39,782 bases of DNA, from NCBI RefSeq assembly GCF_000745425.1, contig NZ_JQJH01000026.1, forward strand, positions 1 through 39,782, read 5' to 3'. The first letter of the stretch is position 1. The number at the start of each line of letters is the position of its first letter. Position numbers and translations under genes: made by a program. This document shows positions 7,744 to 14,983 of the stretch, in pieces. This DNA is from Beijerinckia mobilis. Its GTDB lineage: Bacteria > Pseudomonadota > Alphaproteobacteria > Rhizobiales > Beijerinckiaceae. Below the pieces are notes generated by a model, which was given only the letters and a program-made list of their open reading frames with translations, was not told where the DNA came from and searched no databases.

Positions 7744-9453
7744 TCAGAGATGCCAGCGAAAGCCGCTGATCATGGCGGCGGCTTCGGCATGCATGAGGTT
7801 GAAATCGCGGCCGCAGACACAGCGCAGAAGTGAGGTATCGGTCTGGAAGCCGTGATTGAGCCCGCCGGAATCGGTCCAGCTTCCGCCGCCGGCAAGCGTG
7901 AGCTCGAAAGCCGGACCATCGAAGATCAGGGCTTCGGCCGCATCAACGAGATAGGCTTCTGAACAATCAGAGTTCGAACCCACGGTCAGCGTAAGCGGAA
8001 TGGCCGTGGTGGCGTAGAACGGCCAGCCGAGAAGCGTGCCCGCGGCCATTTCCTGCGCGAAGGGGAAAATGCCGGCAGTGTTTTGGAGCTGGCGCAGGAA
8101 CAGCACCGTCGAGGGATGGAAAATCCACGCGGGCTTGCGCATGGGGACGTTCTTCGCCAGGACGAGCTTCGCCGCACCGACGAGCTCGGCCAGGATCGTG
8201 GCGGCTGTATAGGAAGCCGTCGAGGGCACGACATTGCCTTGCGCAACACAGAATTGGCGCAGGCCGATCGGCATGTTCAGCGTGCCGTCCGATCGGATGA
8301 AGGCGGCATCCTCCGCCGCGCCGATCGCGGCGGCCAGATGATCGGCAAGCAGCTTGTCGAAATTTGGCATGGCATAATCGAGCAGGGACGTGCTCAAGGG
8401 GATGAGGCAGACGAGTTTGTGTGAGATGGCCTCGACGGCCCCGAAACCGGGCTCACCTACGGGAATCGTCGCCATCGACGGCCCGGTGCCGATCCACGAG
8501 ACGCCGGCGCTGGAGGCGATCGCCGGCACCGTGAGATTGCCGTGCGGCATCGGCAGCGCCGTCGCGCCGGCCTGGCGCATGACGACATTCGGCAGGAGCG
8601 CCGGAATCAGCATGGATGCGAAATCATTGGGGATGACGAAGAGGCCACCATGCTCGGTAATCGCATCCTTCGTGAGCGCCTTGGCATAGGCCATGACGAC
8701 GGGATGATTTTGGCCGCCATAAATCTCTTCGGCCGTTCGCATCTTGGTGTCCGGATTGGTGGACTTGCCGCAGCGCATCGACAAGCGGATGAGCCCGCCG
8801 AACAGGGTGGCCGGATCGTCATAGGCGGGATCACGTGGGAACGCATACATAGTTCTTTCCTTGAATTGGGATGAGGGAGCCGCTTTATCCGTCCGTTTGA
8901 CGGCTCCCTCTTGTGGCGCGGCGAGGGAGGAAACCGCGCCGGATGGAAGAGAATCAGGGACGCGCATGGCGGCCGCGTGTTTGCGATAGACGCTTCGCTG
9001 CTCGATCAGGGCTTGCGGATTGCAGGTGACAGCGACGACGCTCCATTCCAACAATTCCCATGTGTCGAAGCGCATGCCGGTGATGGTGCCGCCACTCTTG
9101 ATCGGCGTTGCCTCGATCGGCCGGAAGCCGATCGAGGTCGCATTCAAGGTTCCGGCCTTGATGAGCGTGAACACTTCGTCGGAGATTTGCGACGTGCCGG
9201 CCGGCGGGAAGGTCGCTGTTGCGCGGATGCCATCGGCCTTGATATCGAGGCCCGTGCAGCGCGCGACGGGTTGCGCCTGATCATGGTTGAACAGAACCGT
9301 TCCGCTGCGCAGGAAGCCGCCGGCATCGCAGCCGAGCGGCATGACGATATCGCCGGCGCGATCGGGCTTCGGCGTCGTGATCATGGCGGTGATCTGCCGT
9401 TTCTCGGCATCCGCCACAATGGTCTTCACCTGGTCGGAAAAGAGCTTGCTCAC
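7744..9453 (-). CDS. HK97-type prohead protease fused in frame to major capsid protein
   Basis: Residues 1 to about 160 match the HK97 gp4-type prohead protease: a His-Asp in LFNHDQAQP (H57), ATSIGFRP (S107) and ELLEWSVVAVTCNP (S138). Residues from about 202 onward form an HK97-fold major capsid protein, including GGLFVIPNDF, RQAGATALPMPHGNLTVPAI and a C-terminal VCGRDFNLMH. The two parts are joined by a Pro/Ala/Lys-rich linker (about 165-200) without a stop. Start is GTG at 9453, overlapping the upstream stop as GTGA. An internal ATG at 8850 with its own ribosome-binding site could also give free capsid protein of 368 aa. There is no scaffold or portal gene beside it. Confidence 0.9.
   Translation of the reverse strand: MSKLFSDQVKTIVADAEKRQITAMITTPKPDRAGDIVMPLGCDAGGFLRSGTVLFNHDQAQPVARCTGLDIKADGIRATATFPPAGTSQISDEVFTLIKAGTLNATSIGFRPIEATPIKSGGTITGMRFDTWELLEWSVVAVTCNPQALIEQRSVYRKHAAAMRVPDSLPSGAVSSLAAPQEGAVKRTDKAAPSSQFKERTMYAFPRDPAYDDPATLFGGLIRLSMRCGKSTNPDTKMRTAEEIYGGQNHPVVMAYAKALTKDAITEHGGLFVIPNDFASMLIPALLPNVVMRQAGATALPMPHGNLTVPAIASSAGVSWIGTGPSMATIPVGEPGFGAVEAISHKLVCLIPLSTSLLDYAMPNFDKLLADHLAAAIGAAEDAAFIRSDGTLNMPIGLRQFCVAQGNVVPSTASYTAATILAELVGAAKLVLAKNVPMRKPAWIFHPSTVLFLRQLQNTAGIFPFAQEMAAGTLLGWPFYATTAIPLTLTVGSNSDCSEAYLVDAAEALIFDGPAFELTLAGGGSWTDSGGLNHGFQTDTSLLRCVCGRDFNLMHAEAAAMISGFRWHL
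8848..8862 (-). promoter_or_regulatory. Internal ribosome-binding site and start for free capsid protein
   Basis: On the minus strand AAGGAAAG (8862-8855) lies four bases before an ATG (8850-8848) that is in frame with the protease-capsid fusion. The residues that follow, MYAFPRDPAYDDP, form a natural start for an HK97-type capsid protein. Translation from here would give a 368-aa capsid chain in addition to the 569-aa fusion. Confidence 0.7.
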
Positions 9454-10367
9454 GCCGCGCCAGCCTCGAAGCGTGCGATGCCGTCGCGAACGAGTTCTAT
9501 GGCTTTGTCAGCCGGGAAAGCCGCCTTGTCGCCGATGTAGAAATCAGCGCCGCGCAGGCCGCGCCGCCAGTTCTTGAGGAAGCCGACGAGAATGCGGCCG
9601 TCTGCGTCAGGCTCCGGCGCGGGCTCGAAACGCGGCCCGGTTTCCGGCGGCAAATCGTTCGGATCGATGAGCCGCGCGACGCCGGCCTCGACAAGCTTGC
9701 GGGCGAAATCCTTGGGCAGGCTGTGTTTGTCACCGGCACAATAGGGCGCATTGTCTCTTTCGAAGAAGACGACAACGAGATTGGGGTCTTTCGGCTTGGG
9801 GCGCGATCCGAACAATTCGCGTTCACAAAAATTTCGGAAGTGATCGATGCCCTCGCGATCGATCCGACTGAAATGGACAAGCGGCAAGGCGGAAACGGCC
9901 GCGCCCAATTCCAGCGCCGCCGCCTGGCGCAGGGCTCCCGCTTCCTCATTGAGCGTCATCACCGTTTCGAGCTGGGCAACGATCTTTTCGACGACGCTCC
10001 AAAGCTTCTGTCGATGCTTGTCGAGGAGCTGATTGCGCCGCGCATCCTCGAGCGCGAACAGCCGGTTTTCCAGCGCCGGCAAGCGTGTCTCGGCCTGTTC
10101 GATCGTCGCGGCATAGGCCTGGCGCTTGGCCTCGATCTTTTCGAGCAGGACGTCGGTGTCGTCGATGATTTTGGCGACATTGAGTGCGGCGGGCAGTTCC
10201 GCCAGCGCGGTTTCAGCCTGCGCCTTGTCGGCGCGGGCCTTGGCAATGGCCTCGCGAAGAGTGGTGATTTCGGCAAACGAAATCGTCGCGGGCAGGTCCT
10301 TGGGACTGTGTATGGGGAGAAGGGATTTCGTGCTCATGCGATGATCATGACGCATACGGTTGATCAT
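9450..10367 (-). CDS. Unknown phage-type protein with coiled coil and repeated C-terminal motif (305 aa)
   Basis: Residues about 35-115 are predicted coiled coil (REAIAKARADKAQAETALAE, later ALENRLFALEDARRNQL). The C-terminal half holds two copies of a short motif, AGDKHSLPKDFARKLVEAG and IGDKAAFPADKAIELVRDG. This motif resembles one seen in small phage head/virion proteins. It directly precedes the protease-capsid gene (4-base overlap), where a portal would be expected, but it shows no portal features. The start could be ATG at 10367 or an in-frame ATG at 10337; neither has a strong ribosome-binding site. A scaffold- or virion-assembly role is inference. Confidence 0.65.
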   Translation of the reverse strand: MINRMRHDHRMSTKSLLPIHSPKDLPATISFAEITTLREAIAKARADKAQAETALAELPAALNVAKIIDDTDVLLEKIEAKRQAYAATIEQAETRLPALENRLFALEDARRNQLLDKHRQKLWSVVEKIVAQLETVMTLNEEAGALRQAAALELGAAVSALPLVHFSRIDREGIDHFRNFCERELFGSRPKPKDPNLVVVFFERDNAPYCAGDKHSLPKDFARKLVEAGVARLIDPNDLPPETGPRFEPAPEPDADGRILVGFLKNWRRGLRGADFYIGDKAAFPADKAIELVRDGIARFEAGAA

Positions 10368-10385
10368 TTCCGCACGTTTTTATGA

Positions 10386-10799
10386 TCAACCTTGCGGCGT
10401 GCGTGTGCCTGAAAGAATGCGCCGGATTTGTCCTGCCCCTGGAATCTCTCCGACGCATAGAGCGCACACATGGAGAAGATTTTCCCGTATGATATCGAGG
10501 TCGAGCGGCGCGACAGCGTCGATTTTGACGCTAGCGAAGCGAGTAAGATCGTTGGCGATCAGCTTCGCGGCGGCATTGACGCTTTGATCAGCATAGTGAC
10601 GGCCGGCGAGGGCGATAATGGCGTCGTCGCGTGCGTCGAGCCGTTCCTTGCGTATCTGCCAGGGCTTGCGAGGTCGCGCGGCCTTGATCAGGCATTCGAC
10701 AAGCGGTCGATCAGCCGGCGCCTGACGGTTCAACAGATCGGCAAGACGTTCATCGTCCGCCATACAGTCCACACATTCGTTTTGATTGTTTGATTTCAT
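10386..10799 (-). CDS. Unknown protein of element A (137 aa)
   Basis: No family recognised. The protein is soluble and helical, with a four-Cys pattern spread through it (ECVDC near the N-terminus, CLIKAARP, CALCVG near the C-terminus) that might allow metal binding, though this is weak. An in-frame ATG at 10763 (MADDERLADLL) is an alternative start. It lies in the leftward block between the NusG paralogue and the 305-aa gene, within the presumed late part of element A. Confidence 0.6.
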   Translation of the reverse strand: MKSNNQNECVDCMADDERLADLLNRQAPADRPLVECLIKAARPRKPWQIRKERLDARDDAIIALAGRHYADQSVNAAAKLIANDLTRFASVKIDAVAPLDLDIIRENLLHVCALCVGEIPGAGQIRRILSGTRTPQG

Positions 10800-10917
10800 C
10801 TTGAAAAACTTGATTAATTCATTGATTTCCAGCTTGAAAAAAATCTCCGCGTGGGGGGAAGGCCGGTCAGGGAAGCTTGATTGTTTTCGAAAAGAAACCC
10901 CCTACCCCCTGCCGGCC

Positions 10918-11424
10918 TCATGCAATCGCGGCAAGGTCATCGGCCGCGCAGGACACGCGGATTTCGCGCTTGAGAATTTCCAACAGGACTTCGGCGCGCT
11001 CGGTACCATGCAAGCCTTGAATGCGTGCCATCAGGCCTTCGAACGGTCCGCGCATAAACTTGACGGCCTCGCCCGGCTGCAAGGTATGCGCAGGCTTTTC
11101 GGTGAACTGGCCCGCAATCATCGCCGCGCGAAGATTGGCAATGAAGGTGTTTCGAACGGTTCCGGGCTTCCCGAAATTATTCAGGATGGAAACGACGCCA
11201 ACGGTCTCGCCGATCTCAAGGAAATTCCCGCCAGGGCCAAAGCGCACAAACAAATAGCGCGGGAAAAGCGGCCGCTCGATCTCCACGCGTTTATGCCCGC
11301 GCCGCGCCCAGCGCGCGCTCATGGGGAGAAAGGTTTCATAGCCTCGCCGCTCAAGCCGTTCCACGACCTTGAGTTCGTTCTGCGGTTTGACATAGGCGAC
11401 AAACCAGGGCGCGTTCTGTTCCAT
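10918..11424 (-). CDS. NusG/RfaH-type transcription elongation factor paralogue
   Basis: 168 aa from the ATG at 11424 (a longer frame to 11472 is open but lacks homology). The N-terminus WFVAYVKPQNELKVVERLER is the NGN domain signature (W-x-V-x-Y-x-x-P...E), followed by FLPM, RPLFPRYLFVRF and a C-terminal KOW-like segment (GEAVKFMRGPFEGLMARIQG). Such paralogues bind RNA polymerase at the clamp and allow antitermination of specific long operons. Here it precedes the structural genes, so it may enable their late expression. Its upstream region holds the repeat cluster described at 11482-11715, which could also include its recruitment site. Confidence 0.85.
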   Translation of the reverse strand: MEQNAPWFVAYVKPQNELKVVERLERRGYETFLPMSARWARRGHKRVEIERPLFPRYLFVRFGPGGNFLEIGETVGVVSILNNFGKPGTVRNTFIANLRAAMIAGQFTEKPAHTLQPGEAVKFMRGPFEGLMARIQGLHGTERAEVLLEILKREIRVSCAADDLAAIA

Positions 11425-11481
11425 TTTTCGTCCAATGTTTCGGAAAACGCAAAATCGTGGGAGGATCGCCAAAGCGCGGGT

Positions 11482-11502
11482 GGATCACGAGAGCATCACG
11501 GG
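11482..11502 (+). repeat. Left arm of 21-bp inverted repeat
   Basis: Starts GGATCACGAG and ends CATCACGGG. It is the exact reverse complement of 11689-11709, and 186 bases separate the arms. Confidence 0.85.
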
Positions 11503-11578
11503 CGGATTAATGTTTTTATAAGTTATTGGTTTATTGTTATTTTTTAGAGTTACGGGAGGAACGGGAATATAAATTACC

Positions 11579-11622
11579 TATATACACATATGCGCGCGCA
11601 TATACGCGCACACGCACATATG
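11579..11622. repeat. 44-bp perfect alternating pyrimidine-purine tract
   Basis: Every step from 11579 to 11622 alternates pyrimidine and purine, mixing TA, CA and CG steps. It contains the 16-base palindrome ATATGCGCGCGCATAT (11588-11603). Such tracts can adopt Z-DNA or extrude as a cruciform under negative supercoiling. Confidence 0.8.
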
Positions 11623-11688
11623 GGGGATGGGGTTCGCGAAAAATGCTCCCGATCCTCTCGTTGTCAGTGATTTCAATAAGATAGTGCT

Positions 11689-11709
11689 CCCGTGATGCTC
11701 TCGTGATCC
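11689..11709 (-). repeat. Right arm of 21-bp inverted repeat
   Basis: Exact reverse complement of 11482-11502. The arm includes one GATGCTCTCGT iteron (11694-11704) and runs into a second, GATCCTCTCGT (11705-11715). Confidence 0.85.
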
Positions 11710-11784
11710 TCTCGTATTGGGAGGAAAGATGGGCCGAACATCCGTCCCGCCCGCATCGGGCTGCGGCGATGGTCCTGCGCGTGA

Positions 11785-13500
11785 TCATGGGCTTTCCTCC
11801 ATCGTGGCAGGTTGGCTGGCGTGATCCACGAAATCGCCAACGGTTTTTGTGAGCGCGATATCGAGCCAGTAATTGTTGACACTTTTGATTTGCGCGATGC
11901 CCTTGTCTTTCATGGCCGCACCGAAGCCTTTCATGCTCCACGGCTTCTCGCCATTGGCGCGTGCCCAGGCTACGAAGACTTCGTGCATTTGCGAGGATTG
12001 GACGCGCGCACCAAGCTCCTGCCGCGTGCAGGACGCGAGGAAGCGGCCAAGCGGATCGGAATCGTCGCGATAATCCGCCGTCGCCTGGCGAATAGAGGCG
12101 GGGATTGCAAGGCCATCGTCGAGCCAGGAACACAGGCCATCGAGCAGCCGATTGAGAATGCCCGAAGCTTCGGCGCGAAGCTTTTCCGCAAGCAGCGGGT
12201 CCTGCCTCTCCGGCGGGAAATATTGGCCCCAGGGCACGAGCAAAAGCCGATTCCACAAGCCTTCGTCCGTGTCGCCGATCGAAGGCCGGTAATTGCCCTG
12301 CATGGTCAATTTCGCGCTCGGAACGAAGCCGAAGAAATCGCGATTGAGATGGCGGGCCTTGATCCGATCGCCGCCGGTGAACAGTTTGATGAAAGCTTCG
12401 TCCATTTTGGCGGCTTTCTTTGGCTCACTGGTCATGAGCGTGCGCACGCCCGGCAGATCGGCAAGATCAGGCGTTGCCTGGCCTCCCGCGCGGGCCTTGC
12501 CGCTATCGAGGAAACTTTCGATCGGAATCGCGTCGGCATAATCGCCGGCGATGTGCATGAGTGTTCCAGACCACACACCTTTTCCATTTCTGCCTTTGCC
12601 GAAATGGAAAGTGAATTTCTGTTCGCGCGTGTCGCCCGTGAGGCTATATCCGGCCCATTGATCGAGGAAATGTTGCATCGCGCGCCCGCTTCCGTCTTCG
12701 CCAGGCGGGTGCACTTCGTCCATGAATTGGTTGAAGCGCGGGCAGATCGCATCGGGATCGTATGCGACGGGTGAAATCTTGGTAATCAAATCGGCCGGAT
12801 CATGCGGCTTCAACGTGATATAGGGCGAGCCGTCATCCGTTTTCCGGATGATCAAGGTCCCGTTCGTGACATTGAAAACCATCTTGTCGGCATCGAGTTC
12901 TTCGACGCCAATCGCCAGATTCGCGCAGGCACGTTTCGAGATCGCACCGAGATGATTGGCACCTTCCGAAACACGGCCCCAGGCGGCAAGCTTTTCCGAA
13001 TAGAGAATGCTCCTGCCCCGCGCATCGGTGATTTCGAAATCCCGGCCGGATTCACGCAGGGCTCTGGCCTCGTCTTGGATCGCCCGCGCTGTTTCATGTT
13101 CGGCGCGCTTGACGGCCTCTTCGCTGCGGCTCCTCGCCCAGCGCCTGCCATCCCACGCCGCCCAGCCGAAGGCCCGGCAGTAAATCAGACGGTTCCTGAA
13201 ACGCGCGGTGAAACGCTCGGCATTGCCGAGATCGGTCAGCGGCCGGAATGCGAGCTCAAGGTTGAGGTTTTCGTCGCCAGGTGAATCGTTGCCATCCTTG
13301 CCGCCAGGTGGTTCGCGTGGCGGTTCATCCGGCGGCGTTCCACCCGCGTCATGGGGCCTTGCCTGCGATGGAGTGGCCAGGACTTCGGCATTGCGGACGG
13401 CCTCCATGATCCGTTTTACGCCTGGATGACCACACGCCGCGCCTGGTGAATCATCGCGCGTGTCCTGGACCTCCTGCGCCATGTCGCCAGGCTCGGTCAT
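11785..13500 (-). CDS. D5/P4-type phage primase-helicase (SF3 helicase)
   Basis: 571-aa replication protein. After a Pro-rich N-terminus (about residues 50-75) comes a D5_N-type region (about 100-290, FGWAAWDGRRW). The superfamily 3 helicase core follows, with Walker A GKGRNGKGVWS (301-311), a motif B region near GVRTLMTSEPK (351-361) and a motif C/arginine region (TMQGNYRPSIGDTDEGLWNR, ending at residue 418). The C-terminal winged-helix part ends about residue 555. There is no Toprim/AEP primase domain, so it is shorter than P4 alpha (777 aa) and may be mainly a helicase/origin-binding protein. Its start overlaps the preceding gene's stop as ATGA. Confidence 0.9.
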   Translation of the reverse strand: MTEPGDMAQEVQDTRDDSPGAACGHPGVKRIMEAVRNAEVLATPSQARPHDAGGTPPDEPPREPPGGKDGNDSPGDENLNLELAFRPLTDLGNAERFTARFRNRLIYCRAFGWAAWDGRRWARSRSEEAVKRAEHETARAIQDEARALRESGRDFEITDARGRSILYSEKLAAWGRVSEGANHLGAISKRACANLAIGVEELDADKMVFNVTNGTLIIRKTDDGSPYITLKPHDPADLITKISPVAYDPDAICPRFNQFMDEVHPPGEDGSGRAMQHFLDQWAGYSLTGDTREQKFTFHFGKGRNGKGVWSGTLMHIAGDYADAIPIESFLDSGKARAGGQATPDLADLPGVRTLMTSEPKKAAKMDEAFIKLFTGGDRIKARHLNRDFFGFVPSAKLTMQGNYRPSIGDTDEGLWNRLLLVPWGQYFPPERQDPLLAEKLRAEASGILNRLLDGLCSWLDDGLAIPASIRQATADYRDDSDPLGRFLASCTRQELGARVQSSQMHEVFVAWARANGEKPWSMKGFGAAMKDKGIAQIKSVNNYWLDIALTKTVGDFVDHASQPATMEESP

Positions 13501-13910
13501 CGAAGCACATGCCAGGCCGGCAGTGACACAAGTGGCGTGTCCAACGCCACGCGCTCAAGCGTTTCAACATTCAGCGTATTATGTATGCCGTCACCGACGA
13601 CGAGAACGCCTGTCACCTCGGCAATCTCATCAATTGCGAGCTCAAGGATAATGTTTTGCAATTGATAGGAATGGATGAGAAATGCCCACAGATAAGCGCG
13701 ATCGTTAGAAGAGGAACGTGCATAAACGATTGCTGAAGCTTCTCCGTTTGGAAGCGTGATGAGCCTGGGCTTGCGCGAGACCTTCGCATGAACACGAAGC
13801 TTGACCTTCTGGCCGATGCCCGCTAACACAATTTCAGAAATATCAGATTTTGTTTTGGTCCGGTCTCTGCGCTGCAACGCGGAGTCGGATTTTCTTTTTT
13901 CAGGCGGCAA
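13497..13910 (-). CDS. Unknown protein upstream of the primase (137 aa)
   Basis: Basic N-terminus (PPEKRKSDSALQRRDRTKTK) then a mixed alpha/beta body with hydrophobic strands (IVLAGIGQKVKLRVHAKVS, VTGVLVVGDG). No family recognised. Its stop overlaps the primase start (ATGA), so it is coupled to the replication gene and may assist or regulate replication. Confidence 0.65.
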   Translation of the reverse strand: MPPEKRKSDSALQRRDRTKTKSDISEIVLAGIGQKVKLRVHAKVSRKPRLITLPNGEASAIVYARSSSNDRAYLWAFLIHSYQLQNIILELAIDEIAEVTGVLVVGDGIHNTLNVETLERVALDTPLVSLPAWHVLR

Positions 13911-13955
13911 GACAACTCTCCTTTGTATGCGAAAACAAAGCTACCGTGAGGCTGC

Positions 13956-14258
13956 TTATAGTCTTCCGAAATTGGAGAGAGCTCTTTCTTGCCGATCCTT
14001 CAGACCTTGGCCGCGCCGTGTGCGAGGGCGGTTCTTGATCCGCTCATCAGCGTAATCGGGCAAGGCATCAACGAACCGCCGAAGCTCTTCGTCTCTGACA
14101 ACGGTCAGTTTGCCGAGCTTCGATGCGCGCAAGCGGCCAGCATCAATATGGGCCCGAACGGCGCTGCGGCCAAGACCCAATAGGGCGCCGACAGTTTCGA
14201 GGGAATGAACGAGCGGCCGCAAGTAATCATCGCTCGTTTCTGTGTTCTTTGTATTCAT
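13956..14258 (-). CDS. AlpA/excisionase-like helix-turn-helix protein (element A)
   Basis: 100 aa from the ATG at 14258, which has GGA 7 bases upstream. The core TVGALLGLGRSAVRAHIDAG with LRASKLGKLTVVRDEELRRF is the MerR-like winged HTH of excisionase/AlpA-type proteins. In P4-like and PICI elements, such proteins drive excision or activate int and replication genes. The basic C-terminal tail (KNRPRTRRGQGLKDRQER) may contact DNA. It sits between integrase and primase, as expected for this class. Confidence 0.8.
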   Translation of the reverse strand: MNTKNTETSDDYLRPLVHSLETVGALLGLGRSAVRAHIDAGRLRASKLGKLTVVRDEELRRFVDALPDYADERIKNRPRTRRGQGLKDRQERALSNFGRL

Positions 14259-14331
14259 GATAATCCGTCTGCTTTCGTGGGGTGTTTTCCAGCGATGCAA
14301 ACAGCATATGCGCACCAGTTTTGTTATGTCA

Positions 14332-14364
14332 TTGGGAATAATTTCAGATGAAAATTATTCCCAA
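14332..14364. terminator. Strong 13-bp stem-loop at the end of the AT-rich cargo gene
   Basis: Arms TTGGGAATAATTT (14332-14344) and AAATTATTCCCAA (14352-14364) are perfectly complementary, with a 7-base loop. The hairpin contains the stop codon of the 205-aa minus-strand gene. No clear T-run follows, so it may work as a terminator, an mRNA stabiliser or a binding site. Confidence 0.55.
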
Positions 14365-14972
14365 TCCTCTCGAAGTTTCATTTTGTCCTGGAACTTTTTG
14401 GAAAGGTAGGATGCCTTGTTTTCATTTCCTGTAATTTCCATAGCGGCGGCACGCGGCGTTTTACCTTCAGCACACAATCTCTTCATCAAGATAAATGACT
14501 TGATATAGTCATCTTTCTTTGATTTTTGTAACCCGATTTTAGGGCCTTTTTTCTTTGATATTTTTACTCTCTCGGCAATCCGTAATATATGAAGAACATC
14601 TGTATGTGGCCGCGTTGCAAAATTCTCTTTGTCATAAACTTCCTCAAATCTCTTTCGCTGTTCTTCATCTTTACTTCTAAGACCATTATTGAAATTGCTA
14701 ATTTCATACATATAATGCTCATTTATGATTTTGTTTGTTTCATCTACTTTACGTGCAAGAAATTCATCTTCTTCTTTAAATGCAATATTAAGTAACTCTA
14801 GATATTCTTTGTATTTTCCTTCAATCTGCAGCTGATCAATTTTTTTCAATGCATGAAGAAATACCTCATCACCTCGGTGATTGGCGCATCGTGTTTTAAT
14901 GATGCGCTCCAACTGTTCTTCAGAATGCGTGTGAATTATGAAATCCACATACGAAAATTCCTGCTTCACCAT
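14355..14972 (-). CDS. AT-rich cargo gene next to integrase A (205 aa, unknown)
   Basis: No family recognised. The start chosen is the ATG at 14972, 11 bases after the integrase stop. The frame is open further upstream, but only inside the integrase gene. The protein is Lys/Glu-rich and helical, with long charged segments (KKIDQLQIEGKYKEYLELL) and a C-terminal part resembling a small HTH (CAEGKTPRAAAMEITGNEN). Base composition is far more AT-rich than the flanking genes, so it looks recently acquired. It occupies the slot between integrase and AlpA-like gene, where satellites often carry accessory or defence genes, and element B has an unrelated AT-rich gene in the same slot. Confidence 0.75.
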   Translation of the reverse strand: MVKQEFSYVDFIIHTHSEEQLERIIKTRCANHRGDEVFLHALKKIDQLQIEGKYKEYLELLNIAFKEEDEFLARKVDETNKIINEHYMYEISNFNNGLRSKDEEQRKRFEEVYDKENFATRPHTDVLHILRIAERVKISKKKGPKIGLQKSKKDDYIKSFILMKRLCAEGKTPRAAAMEITGNENKASYLSKKFQDKMKLREDWE

Positions 14973-14983
14973 TTCAACGCTTT

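Larger units (their letters stand above)
11425..11784. other. Repeat-rich 360-bp non-coding region, candidate replication origin of element A
   Basis: No convincing gene. The region holds a 21-base perfect inverted repeat (11482-11502 and 11689-11709), a set of GAT(C/G)CTCTCGT iterons (direct at 11651-11661, 11694-11704 and 11705-11715; inverted at 11487-11497), an AT-rich stretch (11505-11580) and a 44-base alternating pyrimidine-purine tract. It sits directly downstream of the D5/P4-type primase-helicase gene. In P4-like elements the replication protein recognises iterons near its own gene, so an origin role is a reasonable inference. A regulatory leader for the NusG-like gene is the alternative. 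Confidence 0.5.

Noticed and set aside
7072-7833. A 253-codon plus-strand frame across the capsid/tape measure boundary
   Set aside because: Antisense to two well-supported genes and crossing their boundary; no supporting signal.
11537-12256. A 239-codon minus-strand frame overlapping the primase and the repeat region
   Set aside because: It lies in another frame of the primase gene, and its C-terminal part is the translation of the alternating tract; composition is not protein-like.
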